Assembly: GCF_016916835.1 (NCBI RefSeq)
Contig: NZ_JAFFIX010000009.1
Coordinates: 239,202-303,201, forward strand
Direction: 5' to 3'
Source of the DNA: Actinacidiphila bryophytorum
GTDB lineage: Bacteria; Actinomycetota; Actinomycetes; Streptomycetales; Streptomycetaceae
DNA length: 64,000 nucleotides
Positions within the stretch are counted from its first letter, which is position 1. Each line of letters opens with the position of its first letter. Made by a program: the position numbers and the translations under genes. Below the pieces are notes generated by a model. It had not been told where the DNA came from. It saw only the letters and a program-made list of their open reading frames with translations, and ran no database searches. Below, piece after piece: positions 1 through 7,148 of the stretch.

Positions 1-2
1 GT

Positions 3-788
3 ATCAACGGCATTTTCGACGGCATCAACGCGGAAAAGGCCAACGAGGTGCTCGCACAAAGCGTAGCGGAACTCGTGGCGCTGCGTCGGGCGAAGCCGGG
101 AGACGATGTCACGTCCTGGCTCATGCAGCACCCGGCGAAGCTCACCGACGAGGAAATGGCGCATCAACTCGTCCTGCTTCTGGGCGCCGGTGCGGAGCCG
201 CTGCGCAACCTTATCGGGAACGGCCTCTACCTCATTCTTTCCGACGAGCGCTATTCGGGCGGCGGTCTGCTGGTCGAGGACGCCATCGACGAGGTGCTGT
301 GGAACAACCCGCCCATGTCGAACTACGCGCCCCACTACCCGGTGGCCGACGTCGACTTCGCCGGGACCCGCCTGAACGCGGGTGACCTGGTTCTGGTCAG
401 CTTCGCCGCGGCCAACCAGGACCCCTCCTTCTCGGGGTCCCGCCAGCTGCTCAGCAAGCGCGCCCACCTGGCCTGGAGCACGGGTCCGCACGGCTGCCCC
501 GCCAAGGACCCCGCCCAGCTCATCACGGTCGCGGCCATCGAGAACCTGCTCAACCGGCTGCCCGACATCGAGCTCGCGGTGCCCGAGGACAGCCTCACCT
601 GGCGCCCCGGCCCCTTCAACCGGGCGCTGGCCGCGCTGCCCGCGCGGTTCACCCCGGTGCGCACCGAGCGGGTGCAGGCAGCACAGGAGAAGCAGCAGCC
701 CCAGCCGGCCACCCAGCAGGCCCGACCCCAGGGGAAGCAGGAGAAGGGCGGCTTGTGGAGTTCGTTCCTCGCCTGGTGGAAAGTGTGA
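3..788 (+). CDS. Cytochrome P450, CYP157-like, C-terminal part (5' end outside window)
   Basis: The frame is open through the left edge, so this is the last ~261 residues of a P450. The heme ligand loop reads WSTGPHGCPAK, keeping Cys but changing the usual FGxGxHxCxG. The K-helix ExxR motif is replaced by EVLW, and the I-helix AGxxT by AGAEP. The stretch NYAPHYPVADVDFAG and the end (LPARFTPV) resemble CYP157 proteins, which often sit at the end of conservons (cvnABCD-P450). Upstream conservon genes would lie outside the window. Alternatively it belongs with the prenyltransferase/tryptophanase genes downstream, but 320 bp separates them. Family call is good; substrate unknown. Confidence 0.85.
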   Translation: MNGIFDGINAEKANEVLAQSVAELVALRRAKPGDDVTSWLMQHPAKLTDEEMAHQLVLLLGAGAEPLRNLIGNGLYLILSDERYSGGGLLVEDAIDEVLWNNPPMSNYAPHYPVADVDFAGTRLNAGDLVLVSFAAANQDPSFSGSRQLLSKRAHLAWSTGPHGCPAKDPAQLITVAAIENLLNRLPDIELAVPEDSLTWRPGPFNRALAALPARFTPVRTERVQAAQEKQQPQPATQQARPQGKQEKGGLWSSFLAWWKV

Positions 789-1108
789 CCCAGGTCACAC
801 TTGGAATATGCCAGAGGACTGCATGACCGTCAGGTGGGACGGGTAGTCAACGGGGCGAAATTCGCGTTGGCCAAAAAACCATAAGGAGCTGTCGTGGTGC
901 ATGTCGCCCCCCTCGGCGCACCACCCGTCCACAGACGTTCCGCGGTTCCCCCAGCATCGCGACTACGCCATTTCTCCGCCAATTCGGACATTTTACTGAT
1001 AGGCGCGGCAGCACGAACTCGTGATTTCATACCCGCCCTTCGGGGCGGGTATCCGCACGCCCGTAGGCCGGGCAATCCGGCTTTCCGCGCCGCGGTGCGG
1101 GGGGTCCG
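789..1108. other. Intergenic region before the prenyltransferase gene
   Basis: No established gene is seen here. The stretch contains a short palindrome (GCGAAATTCGC, 855-865), a good Shine-Dalgarno sequence (AAGGAG, 883-888) serving a possible small ORF from 894, and a perfect hairpin at 1029-1052. A TTGGCC element near 868 followed by an A-rich run could be part of a promoter, but no convincing -10/-35 pair was found. Confidence 0.5.
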
Positions 1109-1112
1109 GTGA
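894..1112 (+). CDS. Possible 72-aa leader ORF translationally coupled to the prenyltransferase
   Basis: A GTG start at 894 sits 5 nt after AAGGAG, one of the better ribosome binding sites in the window. The frame ends in a TGA at 1110-1112 that overlaps the GTG start of the prenyltransferase (GTGA). The product is Arg/Ala/Pro-rich with no recognised domain and no Trp residue. The G/C-rich hairpin at 1029-1052 lies inside it. It may be a regulatory leader, a small protein, or chance. The biased composition of high-GC DNA means such ORFs can be spurious, so confidence is low. Confidence 0.3.
   Translation: MVHVAPLGAPPVHRRSAVPPASRLRHFSANSDILLIGAAARTRDFIPALRGGYPHARRPGNPAFRAAVRGVR
1029..1052 (+). 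promoter_or_regulatory. Perfect hairpin with TTCG loop upstream of the prenyltransferase
   Basis: ATACCCGCCC and GGGCGGGTAT form a 10-bp perfect stem closed by TTCG, a very stable tetraloop. It lies 57 nt before the prenyltransferase GTG. There is no U-tract after it, so it could be a terminator of upstream transcription, an attenuator, or an mRNA-stabilising structure. Confidence 0.6.
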
Positions 1113-2272
1113 GGAGCCGGATCCCGGAGGCAGCGGAGATCACCGGCCGCGCGGGACCACTGCTGCACGGCGGGCGGCTGGGCGACCTCGTCGGCGGGCA
1201 GCTGACCCGGCTGTGCGACGTGGCCGCGCTGGACAGAGCCGACGCCGAGACCTACGCGGCACTGCTGACGGGCAGTCTGGGACCGGTCGCCGACCGGTCG
1301 TTGCTGCTTCCGCCGCCCTCCCGGAGCTTCCTGTCCGACGACCACACCCCGGTCGAGTACTCCCTGGCCTTCCTGCCGGGCTCGGCCCCCACGCTGCGCG
1401 TGCTGTTCGAACCGGGCTGCGGCAGCGAGGACATGGCCGAGAACGGCCGCGCCGGGCTGCGAGCCGTCCGCGACATGGCCGAGCGCTGGCGCTTCGACAC
1501 CGACCACCTCGACCGGCTCGAAGACCTCTTCTTCCCCGCGTCCGCCGAAGGACCGCTGGCCCTGTGGTGCGCACTGGAGCTGCGGCCCGGCGGTGTCCCG
1601 AAGGTCAAGATCTATCTCAACCCGGCGGCCAACGGCCGGGACCGCTCCGCCGAGACCGTGCAGGAAGCGCTGGCCAGGCTCGGCCACCGCAGGGCCTTCG
1701 CCGCCCTCCCGGAAGCCGACGACATGCTCTTCGTCGGCCTGGACCTCGGCGACTGGAAGGCACCCCGGGTGAAGATCTACCTCACCCACCACGGCCTCAC
1801 CGCCGACGAGGCCGGCTCGATTCCCGCCATGACGCCCGCCGGGGGCCGCGAGCAGATGGCAGGATTCGTCCGCACCGCAGGCGGCTACACCGCCGAGGAG
1901 GACGGCGAACTCCCCTTCAGGCGCCGCACCCTGACCTGCCACTCCTTCACCGAGACCGCAACCGGCCTGCCCAGCGGCTACACCGTGCACGTGCCCGTAC
2001 GTGCCTACGTCCGGCACGACGGCCAGGCCCGCGACCGCGCCGCCGCCGTGCTGCGCAGCCACGGCATGGACAGCGCCGCCCTCGACCGGGCGCTCGCCGC
2101 GGTCACCCCGCGCCGGCTGGACGCCGGCCCCGGACTCATCGCCTATGTGTCGCTGGTCCACCAGCGAGGCCATCCGCCGCGGGTGACCGTCTACGTCTCC
2201 TCCGAGGCGTACCAGGTACAGCCGCCCCGCGACGTGCTGCCGGCCCGGTCGGCGCACGGGGCCGAGCGCTGA
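1109..2272 (+). CDS. DMATS-type aromatic (indole) prenyltransferase
   Basis: This 387-residue protein has the features of the tryptophan dimethylallyltransferase/ABBA family. It has repeated Lys-x-Tyr beta-strand motifs (KVKIYLNP near 170, RVKIYLTHHG near 225, HVPVRAYVRHDG near 295, VTVYVSSEAY near 365) and no DDxxD motif. Family members transfer a dimethylallyl (or longer) group to indole, tryptophan or tyrosine without needing Mg in an aspartate-rich site. The tryptophanase 51 bp downstream makes indole or an indole derivative the likely acceptor, as in bacterial 6-dimethylallylindole-type clusters. The GTG start overlaps the stop of a possible leader ORF. Regiospecificity cannot be read from sequence. 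Confidence 0.85.
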   Translation: MRSRIPEAAEITGRAGPLLHGGRLGDLVGGQLTRLCDVAALDRADAETYAALLTGSLGPVADRSLLLPPPSRSFLSDDHTPVEYSLAFLPGSAPTLRVLFEPGCGSEDMAENGRAGLRAVRDMAERWRFDTDHLDRLEDLFFPASAEGPLALWCALELRPGGVPKVKIYLNPAANGRDRSAETVQEALARLGHRRAFAALPEADDMLFVGLDLGDWKAPRVKIYLTHHGLTADEAGSIPAMTPAGGREQMAGFVRTAGGYTAEEDGELPFRRRTLTCHSFTETATGLPSGYTVHVPVRAYVRHDGQARDRAAAVLRSHGMDSAALDRALAAVTPRRLDAGPGLIAYVSLVHQRGHPPRVTVYVSSEAYQVQPPRDVLPARSAHGAER

Positions 2273-2323
2273 GCACTTTCTCCGCGAGAGACCGCACCAA
2301 GGGAAGACAGGAGCACGGTCAGC

Positions 2324-3697
2324 ATGGAGCCGTACAGGATCAAGGTCGTCGAGCCGATCCCGCAGCCGACCCGGCAGCAGCGCGAGGAGGCGCTGAAACG
2401 GGTGCACTACAACCTCTTCGACCTGCGGGCCGAGGAGGTGACCATCGACCTGCTCACCGACTCCGGCACCGGTGCGCTGTCGGCCGCCCAACTCGCCGCC
2501 GGCATGGCGGGTGACGAGTCCTACTCGGGCTCCCGCTCCTTCTACCGCTTCCACGAGGCGGTCACCGAGCTGACCGGCTACGCGCACATCCTGCCCGCCC
2601 ACCAGGGACGCGCCGCAGAGCGCATCCTCTTCAGCACCCTGCTGGAGCCCGGCCGGATCGTCCTGGCCAACACCCACTTCGACACCACCCGGGCGAACGT
2701 GGAGCTGGCCGGCGCCGAGGCCCGCGACCTGCCCTGCGCCGAGGCGCGCAACCTCGACAGCCCCGCGCCCTTCAAGGGGAACATCGACCTGGACGCGCTG
2801 GCCGCGACGCTCGCAGGCCCCGACGGCTCCCGGGTCGCCATGGTCGTCATGACGATCACCAACAACGGCGGCGGCGGGCAGCCCGTCTCGATGGACAACC
2901 TCAAGCGGACCTCCGCCCTGTGCCGCCGGTACGGCGTCCCCTTCTTCCTGGACGCCGCCCGCTTCGCGGAGAACGCCTGGCTGGTGACCCGGCACGAAGC
3001 CGCCTACCGCGACCGCACCCCCCGGCAGGTCGCGGAGGAGGCCTTCCGGCTGGCCGACGGCTGCATGATGAGCGCCAAGAAGGACGCCATCGTCCACATC
3101 GGCGGCTTCATCGGGCTCAACGACCCCGAGCTCGCCCAGCGCTGCGAACTGCTGCTCATCGCCACCGAGGGCTTCGCGACCTACGGCGGCCTGGCCGGCC
3201 GCGACCTCGACATGATGGCGCAGGGCCTGACCGAGGTCACAGAGCCCGCCTACCTCGCGGAGCGGGCCGACGTGGCCGCCCACCTCGCCCAGCGGGTGCG
3301 CGCCGCCGGGGTCGACATCATCGAGCCGCCCGGGATGCACGCCCTCTACCTCAACGCCGGCCGCCTGCTGCCGCACATACCGCCGCACCACTTCCCCGGC
3401 CACGCCCTCGCCTGCCAGCTCTACCTGGAGGGCGGCATCAGGTCGGCGGAACTGGGCTCCCTCTACCTGGGCGAGGAGGACGAGCAGGGCAACCCGGTCA
3501 AGAGCGCGCCCTACGAGCTGGTCCGGCTCGCGCTGCCGCGCCGGGTCTACACGCGGAGCCACTACGACCACGTCGGCGACACCCTGGCGAGGATCGCCAA
3601 GCGGGCCGACAGCGTCCACGGCTTCCGCATCGTCGAGCAGTCGCCGATCCTGCGTCACTTCCGCGCCACGCTCGCCCCGGTGCCCGTCGAGAGCTGA
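2324..3697 (+). CDS. tnaA: Tryptophanase (beta-eliminating lyase, PLP-dependent)
   Basis: The 457-residue protein is full length for tryptophanase/tyrosine phenol-lyase. The PLP lysine lies in MSAKKDAIVHIGG (near 250), and DAARFAENA (near 210) resembles tryptophanase (ARFAENA) more than tyrosine phenol-lyase (ATRCVENA). It would cleave L-tryptophan to indole, pyruvate and ammonia. It follows the prenyltransferase with a 51-bp gap and its own AGGAG site, so the two are probably co-transcribed and supply and prenylate indole. Tryptophanase is uncommon in Streptomyces, which supports a dedicated role in this cassette. Confidence 0.88.
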   Translation: MEPYRIKVVEPIPQPTRQQREEALKRVHYNLFDLRAEEVTIDLLTDSGTGALSAAQLAAGMAGDESYSGSRSFYRFHEAVTELTGYAHILPAHQGRAAERILFSTLLEPGRIVLANTHFDTTRANVELAGAEARDLPCAEARNLDSPAPFKGNIDLDALAATLAGPDGSRVAMVVMTITNNGGGGQPVSMDNLKRTSALCRRYGVPFFLDAARFAENAWLVTRHEAAYRDRTPRQVAEEAFRLADGCMMSAKKDAIVHIGGFIGLNDPELAQRCELLLIATEGFATYGGLAGRDLDMMAQGLTEVTEPAYLAERADVAAHLAQRVRAAGVDIIEPPGMHALYLNAGRLLPHIPPHHFPGHALACQLYLEGGIRSAELGSLYLGEEDEQGNPVKSAPYELVRLALPRRVYTRSHYDHVGDTLARIAKRADSVHGFRIVEQSPILRHFRATLAPVPVES

Positions 3698-3710
3698 CCG
3701 CACCCCTCGG

Positions 3711-3753
3711 TGCCCCGCCCGCCCCCGGCCCCGCCGGGGGACCGGGCGGGGCA
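3711..3753 (+). terminator. Strong stem-loop after tryptophanase
   Basis: Arms TGCCCCGCCCG (3711-3721) and CGGGCGGGGCA (3743-3753) are perfectly complementary. An inner hairpin (CCCCGGC/GCCGGGG) continues the stem. It has no U-tract, as is usual for Streptomyces terminators, and ends the cassette. Confidence 0.75.
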
Positions 3754-3778
3754 CCGGCGCGTCCCTTAGGGTCGTGCC

Positions 3779-4744
3779 ATGCGTGCGATCACGATTGCCG
3801 AACCCGGCGGCCCCGACGCCCTGGTCCTGGCGGACGTCCCCGATCCCGTGCCGTCCGCGGGTGAAGTGCTGGTCGAGGTCGCCGCCTCGGCCGTGAACCG
3901 CGCCGACGTCCTCCAGCGGATGGGCTTCTACGACCCGCCGCCCGGCGCCTCCCCCTATCCCGGCCTCGAGTGCTCCGGGCGGATCGCCGCCCTCGGCCCC
4001 GGCGTCAGCGGCTGGGAGGTCGGCGCCGAGGTCTGCGCCCTGCTGTCCGGCGGCGGCTACGCGGAGAAGGTCGCCGTCCCCGTCGGCCAACTGCTGCGCG
4101 TCCCCAAGGGCGTCGACCTCGTGACGGCGGCGGCACTGCCCGAGGTCACGGCGACCGTGTGGTCCAACGTCTTCCAAGTCGCCCATCTGCGGCCGGGCGA
4201 GACGCTGCTGGTGCACGGCGGGTCCAGCGGCATCGGGACCATGGCGATCCAGCTGGGCAAGGCGGTCGGTGCGAAGGTCGTCACGACCGCGGGCAGCGAG
4301 CGGAAGCTGGCCGCCTGCCGCGACCTGGGCGCCGACGTCCTGGTCAACTACCGCGAGCAGGACTTCGTGGCGGAAGTGGGCAGCGGCGGCGCCGACGTCA
4401 TCCTCGACGTGGTGGGCGCCGCCTACCTGGACCGCAACGTCGACGCCCTTGCCGTCAACGGCCGGCTCGTCGTCATCGGCATGCAGGGCGGGGTGAAGGC
4501 CGAACTCAACCTCGGCAAACTGCTCGCCAAGCGTGCCGCGGTCGTGGCGACCAGCCTGCGGGCCAGGCCCGCGGAGGAGAAGGCGGCGATCATCGCCGCC
4601 GTCGCGGAACACGTCTGGCCGCTCGTCGAGGCCGGTGCGGTGCGCCCCATCGTCGACCGGGCGCTGCCGCTGGGCGACGCCGCCGACGCCCACCGCCTCA
4701 TGGAGAGCAGCGAGCACATCGGCAAGATCCTGCTGACCCTCTGA
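3779..4744 (+). CDS. NAD(P)H-quinone oxidoreductase, zinc-free MDR family
   Basis: A 321-residue medium-chain dehydrogenase/reductase. The N-terminal GroES-like half includes ASAVNRADVLQR, and the cofactor fold has VHGGSSGIGTMAIQL (near 145). Structural zinc cysteines are missing. The closest type is the PIG3/quinone oxidoreductase group, cytosolic enzymes reducing quinones or enones with NADPH. The ATG at 3779 sits 6 nt after a TAGGGT box (3767-3772), so the mRNA may be leaderless. It stands alone after the terminator of the tryptophanase gene. Its physiological substrate is unknown. Confidence 0.85.
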   Translation: MRAITIAEPGGPDALVLADVPDPVPSAGEVLVEVAASAVNRADVLQRMGFYDPPPGASPYPGLECSGRIAALGPGVSGWEVGAEVCALLSGGGYAEKVAVPVGQLLRVPKGVDLVTAAALPEVTATVWSNVFQVAHLRPGETLLVHGGSSGIGTMAIQLGKAVGAKVVTTAGSERKLAACRDLGADVLVNYREQDFVAEVGSGGADVILDVVGAAYLDRNVDALAVNGRLVVIGMQGGVKAELNLGKLLAKRAAVVATSLRARPAEEKAAIIAAVAEHVWPLVEAGAVRPIVDRALPLGDAADAHRLMESSEHIGKILLTL

Positions 4745-4844
4745 CCTCGGACGCTGTGCTGCCGCACCGCTCGGGCCGGGATGCCGGACATGCCGCTTCG
4801 TGTGACGCTGGGAGCACCGAGAGTCCGGCGGAGAGGCGACGCGC

Positions 4845-5285
4845 GTGCGGTGGGCGAAGGGCAGGTGGGCCGGACTGCGGACCGCGGCACACCCCGCCCG
4901 GCGGAGCCGGTCCACCGCGGCCCGCATCGCCGCCCCCGCCGTCCTCGCGGCAGCACTGATCGCACCGCCCGCAGCTGCTGCACCCATCGAACCCCGTCCT
5001 CCCGTCCATCCCGGCATGCCCTACGAACAGCGGCACCCCGTACGCCACTACGGCCGCTCGTACGACACCGACCGGGCACCGTCGCTCGTGCCCGGGGCGC
5101 AGGAGCAGGGACCCGCATCGGCCCCGCCCGCGCCCACCGCCTCGGGGGTGGGGCGGCAGGAGCCGTCCGACCCCTCCTACGCGCCCGCGCGGGTACGCAG
5201 GGTGCTCCCGCTCGGCGTGGGAATGCTGCTGACGGGTCTGGGTCTGGGTCTGGGATTCATCGGTCTGCGCCTCCGCCGTTCGTGA
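4845..5285 (+). CDS. Small secreted or membrane-anchored protein of unknown function
   Basis: The 146-residue product has an Arg-rich N-terminus followed by a hydrophobic stretch (residues ~28-46) ending in AAAA, consistent with a signal peptide. A Pro-rich extracytoplasmic region of ~65 residues follows. A C-terminal membrane segment (~122-140) ends in LRLRRS. This looks like a wall-spanning, membrane-anchored peptide, but no family was recognised. The GTG start is chosen because it precedes the basic region of the signal. An earlier start is possible. Confidence 0.6.
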   Translation: MRWAKGRWAGLRTAAHPARRSRSTAARIAAPAVLAAALIAPPAAAAPIEPRPPVHPGMPYEQRHPVRHYGRSYDTDRAPSLVPGAQEQGPASAPPAPTASGVGRQEPSDPSYAPARVRRVLPLGVGMLLTGLGLGLGFIGLRLRRS

Positions 5286-5395
5286 CTGTGTGTGACTGCT
5301 CTCCTCCATGATTGCCTGCCGCGAGCCGTCTCGAACCCCCTGAGGGATTCGCTCACCCGTTCGAGTGAAGTCCCCGGCGAGCCCGCCGATCGGGC

Positions 5396-5424
5396 TTGCC
5401 TGCTCCGACCTTACTGGGTATACA
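5396..5424 (+). promoter_or_regulatory. Sigma-70-like promoter of the PadR gene
   Basis: TTGCCT (5396-5401), a 17-nt spacer and TATACA (5419-5424) match the consensus for the housekeeping sigma factor. Transcription would begin at about 5431-5433, on or next to the ATG, giving a leaderless mRNA. Confidence 0.65.
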
Positions 5425-5436
5425 TACTGAGTATGT
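5422..5436 (+). promoter_or_regulatory. Palindromic operator over -10 and start codon of the PadR gene
   Basis: ACATAC-TGA-GTATGT is a perfect 6-bp inverted repeat overlapping the -10 box and the ATG at 5433. PadR proteins usually bind ATGT/ACAT-type palindromes in their own promoters, so autorepression is the simplest reading. Confidence 0.7.
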
Positions 5437-6122
5437 CGATCCGTCACGGCCTGCTGGCCCTCCTCGAACGGGGTCCGCGCTACGGCTACCAGCTGCGCAC
5501 CGAGTTCGAGACGCGTACCGGTTCCACCTGGCCGCTCAACGTCGGGCAGGTGTACACGACCGTCGCCCGGCTGGAGCGGGACGGCCTGGTCGTCCCCGCG
5601 GGCGAGGACGAAGGGGGCCACGCCCTCTACGCCATCACCGAGGACGGCAGGGACGAGCTGAAGCAGTGGTTCGCCACCCCTGTCGACCGGGCCAACCCGC
5701 CGCGGAACGAGCTGGCGATCAAGCTCGCGATGGCGGTGGGCTCGCCCGAGGTGGACGTGCGCGCGGTCATCCAGGCTCAGCGCACCCACACCATCCGGGC
5801 GATGCAGGACTACACGCGGTTGAAGGGCCAGGCGCTGGAGGCGGCGTCCCGCAGACCGGGGGAGTTCGATCCGGACGACGTGGCCTGGCAGTTGGTCCTC
5901 GACCAGCTGATCTTCCAGGCCGAGGCGGAGGCGCGCTGGCTCGACCACTGCGAGACCAGGCTCGTACGGATGGCCCCGCAGGCCGCTGCCGCCGAGGACA
6001 GCCAGGCCCCGGCCGGCGGCCCCGCCGACCAGGACGCCCCGGCCGACGGCGATCGGCAACAGGGCACCGTGCAGGACGGAGGGCTGCGCGGCGCCCTGAG
6101 ACGGTCCCGCTCCCGGCGCTGA
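5433..6122 (+). CDS. PadR-family transcriptional regulator
   Basis: A 229-residue regulator. The winged-helix domain spans residues ~1-85 (LLALLERGPRYGYQLR, then TWPLNVGQVYTTVARLERDGLV). A C-terminal PadR dimerisation domain follows (~90-180, including FQAEAEARWLDHCE). The tail of ~45 residues is Gly/Ala/Asp-rich and probably disordered. The start is set by the strong promoter and the operator over the ATG. The ABC transporter genes follow 198 bp downstream in the same direction, a frequent arrangement in which PadR controls an exporter. The inducing ligand is unknown. Confidence 0.88.
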   Translation: MSIRHGLLALLERGPRYGYQLRTEFETRTGSTWPLNVGQVYTTVARLERDGLVVPAGEDEGGHALYAITEDGRDELKQWFATPVDRANPPRNELAIKLAMAVGSPEVDVRAVIQAQRTHTIRAMQDYTRLKGQALEAASRRPGEFDPDDVAWQLVLDQLIFQAEAEARWLDHCETRLVRMAPQAAAAEDSQAPAGGPADQDAPADGDRQQGTVQDGGLRGALRRSRSRR

Positions 6123-6180
6123 CCAGCCGGAAGACGACGACCAGCAGCACCAGCAGTACATGCGGGACCAGCACGGCCGC

Positions 6181-6258
6181 ACCAGACAGCACCAGACAGC
6201 ACAAGACAGCACAAGACAGCACAAGACAGCACCGACGGCACAAGACAGCACCGACGGC
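6181..6258. repeat. Tandem 10-bp repeat between PadR and ABC genes
   Basis: Five 10-bp units of the form ACMAGACAGC (6181-6230) are followed by alternating ACCGACGGC and ACAAGACAGC units to 6258. The unit is not a multiple of three, and the stretch lies between a stop at 6122 and the ATG at 6321, so it is non-coding. Copy number probably varies between strains. Confidence 0.8.
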
Positions 6259-6320
6259 ACACGCAGCGCGAACAGTCCGGACCGGCCGGCCCGGGCCTGA
6301 AACAGGGGGAAGCAGTCCTG

Positions 6321-7148
6321 ATGTCCAGTCAGCCCACACCACAGGAAGAGCCGTCAGAACGGCCCCAGCGGTCCCAGCGGTCCGAGCCGAAGCGGCCTGC
6401 GGGCGCGGCGGAGCCCGACCGCACCGGTGAACCCGTCCTCAGCCTCGAAGAGCTGACCCGGGTGCACGGGACCGGTGCGGCCGAGGTGCACGCGCTGCGC
6501 GGTATCGACCTGGACGTGCACGCGGGGGAGCTGGTCGCGGTGATGGGGCCTTCGGGGTCGGGGAAGTCCACCCTGCTGACCATCGCCGGCGGCCTCGACC
6601 TGCCGACGTCCGGCCGGGTCGTGGTGGAGGGCACCGATCTGACCACCGCGGGCCGCAAGGCCATAGCGGCCCTGCGGCGGCGGAGCATCGGCTATGTCTT
6701 CCAGGACTACAACCTGATCCCGGCGCTCACGGCGGCGGAGAACGTCGCACTCCCCCGCGAGCTGGACGGCGTCCGCAGCCGCAGGGCGCGCAGGGAAGCC
6801 GTCGCCGCGCTGGAGGAGTTCGGGCTGGCGCAGCTCGCGGACCGCTTCCCCGACGAGATGTCGGGCGGTCAGCAGCAGCGGGTGGCCATCGCCCGGGCGC
6901 TGGTGGGGGACCGCCGCCTGGTGCTCGCCGACGAGCCGACCGGTGCGCTGGACTCCGAGACCGGTGACGCGGTGCTCGCGCTGCTGCGGTCCCGCTGCGA
7001 CGCGGGGGCGGCGGGGGTCCTGGTCACCCACGAGCCGCGGTTCGCCGCCTGGGCGGACCGGGTGGTCTTCCTGCGGGACGGCTCAGTCGTGGACATGACC
7101 CTGCGCTCCTCCGCGGAGTCGCTGCTCGCGGGCGGAGCGGCCCAGTGA
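6321..7148 (+). CDS. ABC transporter ATP-binding protein (LolD/MacB type)
   Basis: The 275-residue ATPase has Walker A GPSGSGKST (~75), Q-loop FQDYN, signature SGGQQQR (~180) and Walker B VLADEPTGALD (~205). About 45 extra N-terminal residues are hydrophilic and Gln/Arg/Pro-rich. It belongs to the lipoprotein-release/FtsE/MacB-like ATPases that pair with FtsX-type permeases. The permease gene begins in its stop codon (GTGA), so the two are translationally coupled. Likely exports a peptide, lipid or antibiotic under PadR control; the substrate is unknown. Confidence 0.9.
   Translation: MSSQPTPQEEPSERPQRSQRSEPKRPAGAAEPDRTGEPVLSLEELTRVHGTGAAEVHALRGIDLDVHAGELVAVMGPSGSGKSTLLTIAGGLDLPTSGRVVVEGTDLTTAGRKAIAALRRRSIGYVFQDYNLIPALTAAENVALPRELDGVRSRRARREAVAALEEFGLAQLADRFPDEMSGGQQQRVAIARALVGDRRLVLADEPTGALDSETGDAVLALLRSRCDAGAAGVLVTHEPRFAAWADRVVFLRDGSVVDMTLRSSAESLLAGGAAQ

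Noticed and set aside
3..2272. P450 as a certain member of the prenylindole cassette
   Set aside because: Its family resembles conservon-linked CYP157 and a 320-bp gap with a hairpin separates it. The link is possible but cannot be supported without the upstream sequence.
2324..3697. Tyrosine phenol-lyase instead of tryptophanase
   Set aside because: The ARFAENA stretch matches tryptophanase better than the ATRCVENA form of tyrosine phenol-lyase, and the neighbouring prenyltransferase fits an indole pathway.
830..5017. 1395-codon open frame on the minus strand
   Set aside because: It lies antisense to the prenyltransferase, tryptophanase and oxidoreductase genes, which have clear families. 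Its composition is what third-position G/C bias produces on the opposite strand, and no domain is recognisable.
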